Shown one piece after another: positions 1 through 4,901 of a stretch of 6,924 bases of DNA (its first letter is position 1; every line of letters starts with the position of its first letter). The DNA comes from Syntrophomonadaceae bacterium (GTDB lineage Bacteria; Bacillota; Dethiobacteria; PWVN01): assembly GCA_007136165.1 (NCBI GenBank), contig SLHK01000129.1:1-6924 (forward strand). The letters are read 5' to 3'. Position numbers and translations under genes: made by a program. The notes under the pieces are model-generated. The model did not search any database, was not told where the DNA came from, and was given only the letters and a program-made list of their open reading frames with translations.

Positions 1-10
1 ATCTCATCCT

Positions 11-481
11 TTACTGGGGATTGTACATGTCGTTGCTCTTCATGTAGTTAAAAATTCCTTCTCCGTGCTGCTGTTCTTCCTTTTGGATGTGGTTGAGGGC
101 CTGACGCATGTTGGTGTCCTGGAACTCGAAGATGGCAGTGTTGTAGGAATCGGACACGTATTTCTCCGTCATAAGCATGTCGTTGCACAGGACGGCATCC
201 TGCTGCTTTCCGGATTGGTCCTTGGCGGGCTTCATCTGCTGTTGGCCCTGTTGCTGCTGCCCTCCTTGCTGCTGGTTCATGTCGGGGACCTGCCCCTGGA
301 GCATCTGGTTTACTGTGTCCAAATGCTGCTGCTCCTGCTGGGCGTAATTTCTGAACAGCTCTTTCAATTGAGGGTCTGAGGCCTGGTCGGCATAACTGTT
401 ATACTTCTGCACACAGATTTCTTCGTGGCTTTTTTGGTCCTGCAGCAGAGACTGTTCTTTTTGGGTAAGCTGTACCGTCAA
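11..481 (-). CDS. CotF-like spore coat protein, ferritin-like fold
   Basis: A 156-residue soluble protein of the Coat F family, which belongs to the ferritin-like helical-bundle group; the role is probably in the spore coat or spore surface. It has two similar halves of about 55 residues (about 10-62 and 95-148) joined by a Gln-rich, low-complexity linker (about 69-94). Each half carries a Glu followed 30 residues later by an EQQH motif: E20...E50-x-x-H53 and E106...E136-x-x-H139. These are the positions expected of a carboxylate-bridged di-iron site. A TTG start is chosen because an AAGGAGGTG ribosome site lies 5 nt before it and no ATG fits that site. There is no signal peptide or membrane segment. 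It is transcribed away from the ECF S-component gene and looks monocistronic within the window. Family assignment is firm; metal binding and exact location in the spore are inference. Confidence 0.85.
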   Translation of the reverse strand: MTVQLTQKEQSLLQDQKSHEEICVQKYNSYADQASDPQLKELFRNYAQQEQQHLDTVNQMLQGQVPDMNQQQGGQQQQGQQQMKPAKDQSGKQQDAVLCNDMLMTEKYVSDSYNTAIFEFQDTNMRQALNHIQKEEQQHGEGIFNYMKSNDMYNPQ

Positions 482-486
482 AACGG

Positions 487-495
487 CACCTCCTT
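487..495 (-). promoter_or_regulatory. Ribosome binding site fixing the TTG start of the CotF-like gene
   Basis: On the minus strand this reads AAGGAGGTG, a near-perfect anti-16S match. It lies 5 nt upstream of the TTG codon at 481-479, which supports the non-ATG start. Confidence 0.8.
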
Positions 496-533
496 TTAAC
501 TTGATTATTCCTAGTTTTTTCAGTACCGGAACT

Positions 534-562
534 TTTATACAAAGTCAGGGTTTCATTTTTCA
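534..562 (-). promoter_or_regulatory. Possible promoter for the CotF-like gene
   Basis: On the minus strand, TGAAAA (562-557) and TATAAA (539-534) are separated by 17 nt. Transcription would begin about 45 nt before the TTG start. The -35 element resembles sporulation sigma F/G boxes more than the vegetative TTGACA, which would suit a spore protein, but the match is loose and the sigma factor cannot be assigned from sequence alone. Confidence 0.25.
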
Positions 563-598
563 GGATAAAAGCTACTCTCCCCGGCAAAGGCCGCCAAC

Positions 599-615
599 TT
601 CTTAATACTTAAGAA
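599..615. repeat. 17-bp inverted repeat between the divergent CotF-like and ECF genes
   Basis: TTCTTAA-TAC-TTAAGAA: two perfect 7-bp arms around a 3-nt centre. It sits about 11 bp upstream of the candidate -35 element for the plus-strand ECF gene, where an activator or repressor could bind. It is too AT-rich and has too short a loop to be a convincing RNA hairpin. Such a repeat could also arise by chance in AT-rich DNA. Confidence 0.4.
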
Positions 616-626
616 AGAAAAAAAGT

Positions 627-654
627 TTTCCATAAAAAAAAGGGATTTTATAAA
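627..654 (+). promoter_or_regulatory. Possible promoter for the ECF S-component/methyltransferase pair
   Basis: TTTCCA (627-632, 4 of 6 consensus bases) and TATAAA (649-654, 5 of 6) are separated by 16 nt, downstream of an A-rich stretch that could act as an UP element. It would give a leader of roughly 115 nt before the start codon at 777, long enough to hold RNA structure. The -35 match is weak. Confidence 0.35.
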
Positions 655-669
655 ATGTGGAGAATATTA

Positions 670-765
670 AAAGTGTGTCACTAATATATATAGTAGTAAC
701 ACGCAAGGATAGCGCTGCATCTCCTCTGAGCAATGGTTATTGCAGCACTCTTTCCCAAAAGGAGG
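670..765 (+). promoter_or_regulatory. Possibly structured 5' leader of the ECF S-component gene
   Basis: Two helices can be drawn by eye. The first is an interrupted stem of GTGT with ACAC (outer) and ACTA with TAGT (inner), about 673-702. The second is GCTGCA (714-719) with TGCAGC (741-746), closing a 21-nt loop. CTCCT in that loop (721-725) is complementary to AGGAG (760-764) of the ribosome binding site, so a pseudoknot could mask translation. It does not match the conserved core of any riboswitch class that I can recall (TPP, preQ1, THF, cobalamin, FMN, c-di-GMP). This is inference from pairing in a single sequence. Confidence 0.25.
759..765 (+). promoter_or_regulatory. Ribosome binding site of the ECF S-component gene
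   Basis: AAGGAGG lies 11 nt before the ATG at 777, a slightly long spacing. It decides this start over the upstream in-frame GTG at 657, which has no comparable site. Confidence 0.7.
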
Positions 766-776
766 ATTTCTTTCTT

Positions 777-1313
777 ATGAAATTGACTACCCACAAAACC
801 CTGCAGGCAGCCATGTTTATCGCCCTGGCCGTAATTTTGCCCCTGGCCTTTCACATGGTGAGGGTAGGCGGGCCTGTTATCCTGCCCATGCATATCCCTG
901 TAATACTGGCCGGGTTCATCTCCGGGCCCCTGGTGGGAGCCCTGGTGGGGATTATCTCGCCCATCATCAGTTTCTTGCTGACGGGAATGCCGCCCCTGGC
1001 CCCCCTCCCGATTCTCATTACCATGATTTTTGAGCTGGCGGCTTACGGTGCTGTCACAGGTCTGCTGTACAGTTCCACGCAAAAAATCTATCCCTCTCTG
1101 ATTGGAGGAATGATTGCGGGCCGCATCACCCTGGGCCTTACTGTCTGGGTTCTTATGCAGGTCTTTGGCTTTACCCAACTGCCCGGTGCCGCCCTTTTTG
1201 TCCAGGGGGCCATCGTCACAGGCCTGCCGGGGATTGTACTTCAGTTGATTTTGATTCCCCTGGTATTAATCCGGCTTAAGAATGCCCTGCCGGAATTAAG
1301 CAAGAAAGGGTGA
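777..1313 (+). CDS. ECF transporter substrate-binding (S) component
   Basis: A 178-residue, strongly hydrophobic protein with about six predicted membrane helices (roughly residues 10-27, 33-50, 52-69, 77-97, 105-130 and 135-165). It has the size and hydropathy of S components of energy-coupling-factor vitamin or metal importers. The helix with LPMHIPVILAGF (about 36-47), the SGPLVGALVGIISP turn and the FLLTGMPP loop (about 65-72) fit this group. It binds its substrate in the membrane and relies on a shared EcfA/A'/T module that is not encoded here. The ATG at 777 is chosen for its ribosome site and because the protein then starts with a typical short MKLTTHKTLQ tail. The methyltransferase follows after 4 nt, so the two are very probably co-transcribed. 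The substrate is not identifiable from sequence; a vitamin, cofactor precursor or metal are all possible. Confidence 0.8.
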   Translation: MKLTTHKTLQAAMFIALAVILPLAFHMVRVGGPVILPMHIPVILAGFISGPLVGALVGIISPIISFLLTGMPPLAPLPILITMIFELAAYGAVTGLLYSSTQKIYPSLIGGMIAGRITLGLTVWVLMQVFGFTQLPGAALFVQGAIVTGLPGIVLQLILIPLVLIRLKNALPELSKKG

Positions 1314-1317
1314 TCTC

Positions 1318-1935
1318 GTGCAGCTTGCAAAGTTCTTTGACAATGCGGCAGACACCTGGGATGAAAAGGTCCTGCATGACCCCGCTAAAATCCGGGCCCT
1401 CTTAAAAAAAGTCCCTGTCCGGCCGGGACAGAAGGTTCTGGACGTGGGTACCGGGACAGGGGTCCTTATTCCCTTCATCCTTAGACAAATAGGAGGGGCG
1501 GGGGCTCTGGTGGCTGTGGACATATCTCCCCGGATGATTGAAAAAGCCCGGCAAAAGTGCCGGGATCCCAGGATAAGTTTCCTTGTAGCCGATATTGAAG
1601 GGGAAATTGAGGATCCCTTACTGCCGGAATCCTTCGATATTATCTTTTGTTATTCTGTTTTCCCCCATTTTTCCGAGCCGGAGAGGGCTCTGAAGAACAT
1701 GCACGCTTTGCTGTCGCCGGGGGGAAGGCTGGTCGTGATGCACAGCGACTCCCGGGAGGTCATCAACGAACGCCACCGGCGTATCGGGGGCGAGGTGGGC
1801 GGCCACGAACTGCCTGCCGTGGAGCAGTTGCAGGAGTTGGGCCGGGGCATTGGTTTTTTACCCCTGGCAGCGGAAGAGTCGGAGGAGCACTACTTAATGT
1901 GTTTTGAGAAATCTAGTGAATCCACTTTTCTTTGA
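1318..1935 (+). CDS. Class I SAM-dependent methyltransferase
   Basis: A 205-residue cytoplasmic enzyme with a Rossmann-type methyltransferase domain. Motif I is VLDVGTGTG at 40-48, with an acidic strand end at VAVDIS (D68) that would contact the SAM ribose. ADIEGE (about 91-96), the FDIIFCYSVFPHF strand (106-118) and LLSPGGRLVV (131-140) complete the fold. The C-terminal part has a distinctive His/Arg/Gly segment (HSDSREVINERHRRIGG, 142-158, then HELP at 163-166) that may form the acceptor site; I do not recognise the acceptor. The GTG start 4 nt after the ECF stop is preceded by GGGTGA, so coupling with the transporter is likely. The final 23 bp overlap the end of the convergent ABC permease gene. 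A cofactor or small-molecule methylation role is inferred only from the neighbour. Confidence 0.85.
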   Translation: MQLAKFFDNAADTWDEKVLHDPAKIRALLKKVPVRPGQKVLDVGTGTGVLIPFILRQIGGAGALVAVDISPRMIEKARQKCRDPRISFLVADIEGEIEDPLLPESFDIIFCYSVFPHFSEPERALKNMHALLSPGGRLVVMHSDSREVINERHRRIGGEVGGHELPAVEQLQELGRGIGFLPLAAEESEEHYLMCFEKSSESTFL

Positions 1936-2650
1936 TTTTCCTTGTGCTGAAAGCGAACAGAAAAATGCTGAAGAGGATAAGGGCTGAGAAGTTCAGCCCT
2001 ATAAAAAGATGGCCGTTATTGTTAACGGCTGTTTTTAGAATGTCAACGCCGTAGGTTAAAGGCAGGGCGTAGGAAAGAGGGCGCAGGAAAAGGGGCAGGC
2101 TCTGGATGGGCAGGAAAAGGCCGCAGAGGAAAACCATGGGGAAGCGAAAGAAATTGGAAAAGGTTTGGGCTTCAAAGACTTCTTTCACGGCCACCGCCAC
2201 AAACAAGCCCAGGAAGGTGGAAGTGACGGCAATTAAAAAGATGCTGCCTATGAGGGGAAGCCAGGCAACCCCGCTTAAATCCGTCAGGAAAGAAGCAAAG
2301 AGGATGGGTATGAAGGCATTTATGATGCCAAAGAGGATAGCTCCCGTGGTTTTGGCCAGCATGAGCAGGTTGATATCAATGGGCGCCAGCAGCAGCCGCT
2401 CGAAGGAGCGGCTTTTGCGTTCAAAGGTGATGGTTACCGCCAGCATAGAGGTGGTGCCGAAAAGGACCGCCATGGCCGTAACCCCGGGAAGGATTTCCCG
2501 GATATCCAGGGGGCTTTGGGAGCGGATATAAAACATGAGGGTCCAGGCAAAGGGGAAGATTATTCCCCAGCTTATGTTGGGCGGTTTCAGGTAATAGTTC
2601 CCCATGTCCTTCATGAGTATGCTGTGAAAGGCTATCCATTTTTTCCTCAT
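1913..2650 (-). CDS. ABC-2 type transporter permease
   Basis: A 245-residue inner-membrane protein with about six helices (roughly 28-42, 54-76, 98-122, 130-155, 166-184, 216-235). After the second helix comes the amphipathic ERKSRSFERLLLAPID segment (77-92), which in this family couples to the ATPase. The FLCGLFLPIQSLP stretch before helix six and PLSYALPLTYGVDILK (191-206) form the typical ABC-2 signature. It would form a homodimeric channel with the ATPase encoded just upstream, exporting a drug, lipid, peptide or polysaccharide; the substrate is unknown. Its ATG overlaps the ATPase stop codon (ATGA, 2650-2647), so translation is coupled. It is complete and normal in length. The gene ends inside the convergent methyltransferase gene, leaving no room for a terminator between them. 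Confidence 0.92.
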   Translation of the reverse strand: MRKKWIAFHSILMKDMGNYYLKPPNISWGIIFPFAWTLMFYIRSQSPLDIREILPGVTAMAVLFGTTSMLAVTITFERKSRSFERLLLAPIDINLLMLAKTTGAILFGIINAFIPILFASFLTDLSGVAWLPLIGSIFLIAVTSTFLGLFVAVAVKEVFEAQTFSNFFRFPMVFLCGLFLPIQSLPLFLRPLSYALPLTYGVDILKTAVNNNGHLFIGLNFSALILFSIFLFAFSTRKIKEKWIH

Positions 2651-3612
2651 TTTTTGCCGCCGCCTTTCTCTATTTCTTTAACCATCTTGTGGGATTCAAT
2701 GCCGGTAACCTTGACAAAGACATCTTCCAGGGAAGGGCGCAGAAGTTTAGCCTCGTAGACGGGCAGGCCATGTTTGCGAAAAAAATCCATGAAGGGAAAA
2801 AGCTCAACGGAATAGGGGGAGCGGATCCGCAGGGCAGACCCTCCGGTAAATTCTATATGGAATTTGGGAAATTCTTTTTCCAGGGCTTTTCGGATTTCTT
2901 GAACCCGGCTGTTTAAAGAAAACTGGATGACCGTTTCTTCCTGGGCTTCCTGCATCAGCCGGCCGATGGTTCCCAGGCGTACAATGGCCCCCTCCACAAT
3001 AAAGGCGACCCTGGCGCAGAGACGCTCCGCTTCTTCTATGTAGTGGGTTGTCAGAAAAATGGTGGCCCCTTCCCTGTTCAGCTTAAGGATCAGCTGCCTT
3101 ATCTGGCGGGCGCTGGCCACGTCAATCCCTGTGGTGGGTTCATCCAGGAACAGGATTTTAGGCTGGTGGATAAGCCCCGCTGCAATGGTGAGTTTGCGTT
3201 TCATTCCCTTGGAATAGGCTTTAAAGGGCCTAGCGCCTGTGTCCGCCAGGCCAAATTCTTTGAGCAGTTCCCCCGCCCTCCTTTCCCTGTCCGGCTTTTC
3301 CATGCCGTACAGGGCGCCGCAGAAACACAGGTTTTCAAAACCGCTCAGTTCATCATAGAGGTTGCTTTCATCGGGAACGATGCCCATCATCCCCTGGGCT
3401 TTTTTAATGTCCCTGCTGCAGTCCATGCCCGCCAGGGCTGCCCTTCCCCGGGTAATTTTGGCCAGGCCGGTGAGCATGTTGATGGTGGTGGTTTTCCCCG
3501 CCCCGTTGGGGCCGAGAAAACCGAATATTTCCCCCTGGTTGACGCGGAAGGAAACTCCCTTAACCGCCTGAAAATCCCCGTAATTCTTGGTTAAATCCTC
3601 AACTTCCAGCAT
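2647..3612 (-). CDS. ABC-2 transporter ATP-binding protein
   Basis: A 321-residue cytoplasmic ATPase of the drug/Nod/Nat-exporter group. Walker A is GPNGAGKTT (34-42), the signature motif is a divergent YSKGMKRKL (132-140), Walker B is ILFLDE (152-157) with a TTGID D-loop (159-163), and the switch His is H189 in LTTHYIEEAE. The Q-loop glutamine is replaced (IVPDESNLYDEL, 77-88), as happens in this subgroup. About 100 C-terminal residues form the accessory domain common to ABC-2 ATPases. The start is placed at MLEVEDL because GGGAG and GAGG precede it and the domain begins there. An in-frame ATG 12 codons upstream (3648-3646) lacks a ribosome site. The permease follows with a 4-base overlap. 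Expression is probably controlled by the palindromes over the promoter at 3720-3747. Confidence 0.92.
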   Translation of the reverse strand: MLEVEDLTKNYGDFQAVKGVSFRVNQGEIFGFLGPNGAGKTTTINMLTGLAKITRGRAALAGMDCSRDIKKAQGMMGIVPDESNLYDELSGFENLCFCGALYGMEKPDRERRAGELLKEFGLADTGARPFKAYSKGMKRKLTIAAGLIHQPKILFLDEPTTGIDVASARQIRQLILKLNREGATIFLTTHYIEEAERLCARVAFIVEGAIVRLGTIGRLMQEAQEETVIQFSLNSRVQEIRKALEKEFPKFHIEFTGGSALRIRSPYSVELFPFMDFFRKHGLPVYEAKLLRPSLEDVFVKVTGIESHKMVKEIEKGGGKK

Positions 3613-3699
3613 TGCCTCAACTCCCTTGTTTGTGCCGCTGTGGGACATCTTTGCATATTTGGTGGGGTACCCGGCAACCTTAGCAAAATACAAAATAAT

Positions 3700-3715
3700 T
3701 TAAGTATATACTTAA
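3700..3715. promoter_or_regulatory. Candidate operator palindrome at the exporter transcription start
   Basis: TTAAGTATATACTTAA, a perfect 16-bp palindrome lying over the predicted start site of the ABC-2 exporter operon. A dimeric repressor (for example of the GntR/YtrA, PadR, ArsR or TetR type, which often control such exporters) bound here would block transcription. No such regulator gene lies next to it in the window. Confidence 0.6.
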
Positions 3716-3732
3716 TTATATTGTAATATAAT
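3715..3732. promoter_or_regulatory. Second palindrome covering the -10 box of the exporter promoter
   Basis: ATTATATT-GT-AATATAAT: 8-bp arms around a 2-nt centre, directly abutting the perfect palindrome at 3700-3715 and containing the -10 hexamer. It may be a second site for the same dimer, or partly a by-product of the AT-rich -10 region. Confidence 0.4.
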
Positions 3733-3747
3733 AAAATGGTTTGTCAA
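3720..3747 (-). promoter_or_regulatory. Sigma-A-type promoter of the ABC-2 exporter operon
   Basis: On the minus strand, TTGACA (3747-3742, perfect -35) and TACAAT (3725-3720, 5 of 6) are separated by 16 nt. Transcription would begin near 3712 and give a leader of about 100 nt before the ATG at 3612. The -10 hexamer and start site lie inside two palindromes. Confidence 0.75.
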
Positions 3748-3801
3748 CATTTTTTTAAAAAGCCTTAATCAAGATGCCGCAATAAAGATTAGAAACACAG
3801 G

Positions 3802-3841
3802 TTGTTAAATGCTTGCAATGGCAGCTAAAATCTGATTAAAT
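3802..3841 (+). promoter_or_regulatory. Possible overlapping promoters for the DUF134 gene
   Basis: Two weak arrangements overlap: TTGTTA (3802-3807) with TAAAAT (3826-3831) at 18 nt, and TTGCAA (3813-3818) with TTAAAT (3836-3841) at 17 nt. Each has a four-of-six -35. I cannot choose between them. The flanks hold a spaced inverted repeat, TTAATCA (3765-3771) and TGATTAA (3833-3839). Confidence 0.35.
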
Positions 3842-3881
3842 TAAGTTACAAGGCTACAAACAGATTTACAGTGCTTGATTT

Positions 3882-3889
3882 AGGGAGGT
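3882..3889 (+). promoter_or_regulatory. Ribosome binding site of the DUF134 gene
   Basis: GGGAGGTG lies 7 nt before the ATG at 3897 and supports that start. Confidence 0.7.
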
Positions 3890-3896
3890 GTAGTAT

Positions 3897-4370
3897 ATGC
3901 CACGGCCGGTCAAATGGCGGCGGGTTGAATTTATTCCCCGCAACCGTCATTTCGTTCCTTCCAGCGATTCGGAGGATGCTCCGGGGGAAATTGTCCTGCA
4001 GATCGAAGAGGTGGAAGCCCTGCGCTTAAAGGACCTGGAAGGCCTGGAGCAGGAAGCTTGCGCCGATAAAATGGAGGTTTCACGACAAACTTTCCAACGG
4101 GTCCTGAGCAGTGCCCGGGAAAAGGTGGCGGACGCAATAATCAACGGTAAGGCCATTCGTATAGCCGGGGGCAACTACACCCGGCATATATGCCGCATAC
4201 GCTGCCTGGAGTGCGGCAGGGATTGGAAAGAAAGCTTCGAAAAATATGAAGAAATTCTTAAGGGGGAATACCGCTGCGCCTTCTGCGGTTCTCAGGGCGT
4301 GGAATGCCTGTCGGGGCCGGGCAGAGGGTTTTGCAGGAAAAACTGCCGCCGGCATGGAAGAAATAAATAG
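3897..4370 (+). CDS. DUF134 family predicted DNA-binding protein with Cys-rich tail
   Basis: A 157-residue protein. The N-terminal MPRPVKWRRV opening is the hallmark of DUF134. A sigma-70 region 4-like helix-turn-helix follows (about 36-80), with EEVEALRLKDLEGL as the first helices and VSRQTFQRVLSSAREKVADA as the recognition part. The last 60 residues hold a zinc-ribbon-like pair, C103-x2-C106 and C127-x2-C130, plus C137, C146 and C150; C99 and H98 lie just before. The tail could bind zinc or an Fe-S cluster and sense redox state or metal. Proteins of this family are often encoded beside NifX-like and Mrp/MinD-type genes, as here. It has its own terminator and may regulate the following operon, although that is inference. 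No enzymatic motif is visible. Confidence 0.85.
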   Translation: MPRPVKWRRVEFIPRNRHFVPSSDSEDAPGEIVLQIEEVEALRLKDLEGLEQEACADKMEVSRQTFQRVLSSAREKVADAIINGKAIRIAGGNYTRHICRIRCLECGRDWKESFEKYEEILKGEYRCAFCGSQGVECLSGPGRGFCRKNCRRHGRNK

Positions 4371-4401
4371 CCGGGCTACTCAAAAACCTACTGAAAAGGA
4401 A

Positions 4402-4430
4402 AATCACCCCTCCGGGTGATTATTTTTTTT
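4402..4430 (+). terminator. Intrinsic terminator after the DUF134 gene
   Basis: A perfect 8-bp stem, AATCACCC/GGGTGATT, with a CTCC loop, followed by A and eight T residues. It begins about 30 nt after the DUF134 stop codon and separates that gene from the promoter of the NifX/ATPase operon. Confidence 0.93.
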
Positions 4431-4446
4431 AATCGGGTATTTATTA

Positions 4447-4475
4447 TTGACATATGCCCATAATAAGAATAGAAT
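4447..4475 (+). promoter_or_regulatory. Sigma-A-type promoter of the NifX/ATPase operon
   Basis: TTGACA (4447-4452, perfect) and TAGAAT (4470-4475, 5 of 6) are separated by the ideal 17 nt. Transcription would begin near 4482, about 40 nt before the ATG at 4521. The left arm of an inverted repeat fills the start of the spacer. Confidence 0.82.
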
Positions 4476-4488
4476 AATAATGGGCATA
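4453..4488. promoter_or_regulatory. Candidate operator: 9-bp inverted repeat around the -10 box
   Basis: TATGCCCAT (4453-4461) and its exact inverse ATGGGCATA (4480-4488) are separated by 18 bp that contain the -10 hexamer. The arm centres are 27 bp apart, between two and three helical turns. One arm sits directly after the -35 box and the other over the predicted start site, a layout that suits repression or looping by paired subunits. The GC-rich arms stand out in otherwise AT-rich DNA. The binding protein is unknown; the adjacent DUF134 protein is a natural suspect. Confidence 0.65.
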
Positions 4489-4504
4489 AGCCAATAATAA
4501 TGCG

Positions 4505-4511
4505 AAAGGAG
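4505..4511 (+). promoter_or_regulatory. Ribosome binding site of the first NifX-like gene
   Basis: AAAGGAG lies 9 nt before the ATG at 4521. The in-frame ATGs at 4500 and 4512 are upstream of or too close to this site, so 4521 is the start. Confidence 0.75.
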
Positions 4512-4520
4512 ATGAATTTC

Positions 4521-4901
4521 ATGAAAGTTGCCGTATCGTCCATGGATAAGGAATTGGAAGCCAGACTTGATCCCAGGTTTGGCCGGGCCTGCTGCTTTCT
4601 GCTGGTAGATACCGACACCCGGGAATTTTACGCTGTTCCCAACGGCGGTGTAGGCGCCGCCGGGGGGGCGGGGATACAGGCGGCCCAGACAGTTGTGGAA
4701 GAAGGGGCAGAGGCCGTTATTACCGGCAGTGTAGGCCCCAATGCCATGGATGTCTTAAAGGCAGCAGGAGTAAAGATTTACGAAGGGGAGCCGTATACCG
4801 TCAAAGAAGCCCTGGAGAAGTTTTGCAAAGGGGATTTGCAGGAAGTTACATCGCCTAAACCCCGTCATTACGGCGCCAGGGGCGGCAGGGGGTTGAGATG
4901 A
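4521..4901 (+). CDS. NifX/NifB-family (dinitrogenase Fe-Mo cofactor biosynthesis type) protein
   Basis: A 126-residue cytoplasmic protein with the small RNase H-like fold of the Nitro_FeMo-Co family, which binds or carries metal clusters in NifX, NafY, VnfY and the orange protein. Visible family marks are the MKVAVSS first strand, DPRFGRACCF (17-26), AGIQAAQTV (50-58), AVITGSVGPNA (65-75) and GVKIYEG (83-89). The tail after residue 110 is basic and Gly-rich (ARGGRGLR), as seen in several family members. C24 and C25 lie next to the FGR motif, where related proteins often have His or Cys. It is the first gene of a four-gene operon and its stop overlaps the next ATG (ATGA). No nitrogenase gene is in view, so a role in nitrogen fixation is not implied. 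A cluster-carrier role is inferred from the family. Confidence 0.88.
   Translation: MKVAVSSMDKELEARLDPRFGRACCFLLVDTDTREFYAVPNGGVGAAGGAGIQAAQTVVEEGAEAVITGSVGPNAMDVLKAAGVKIYEGEPYTVKEALEKFCKGDLQEVTSPKPRHYGARGGRGLR

Noticed and set aside
655..684. A possible nine-residue leader peptide (ATG TGG AGA ... CAC TAA) upstream of the ECF gene
   Set aside because: The ribosome site is poor and no codon run suggests attenuation; it also overlaps the likely -10/start region, so it may not even be transcribed.
697..720. CACGCAAGGATAGC resembling part of the c-di-GMP-I (GEMM) riboswitch
   Set aside because: The second conserved half, the tetraloop/receptor pair and the flanking P1 helix are absent; the match is too short.
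681..1178. A 165-codon minus-strand open frame across the ECF S-component gene
   Set aside because: It is the antisense shadow of a hydrophobic gene: its translation is rich in Gly, Gln, Asn and Asp with no domain, and the plus-strand frame has clear membrane helices and a ribosome site.
3043..3594. A 183-codon plus-strand open frame inside the ABC ATPase gene
   Set aside because: It lies antisense to well-conserved ATPase motifs and has no supporting ribosome site or family resemblance.
3613..3693. An N-terminal extension of the ABC ATPase back to a TTG at 3693 or an ATG at 3648
   Set aside because: Neither start has a ribosome site, the extra residues are not part of the ATPase fold, and the ATG at 3612 is preceded by purine-rich GGGAG and GAGG.
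3811..3831. A sigma-54-type -24/-12 promoter upstream of the DUF134 gene, looked for because Desulfovibrio ORP operons use sigma-54
   Set aside because: TTGCA and TGGCA occur here in the wrong order and spacing; no GG-N10-GC arrangement was found in either plus-strand promoter region.
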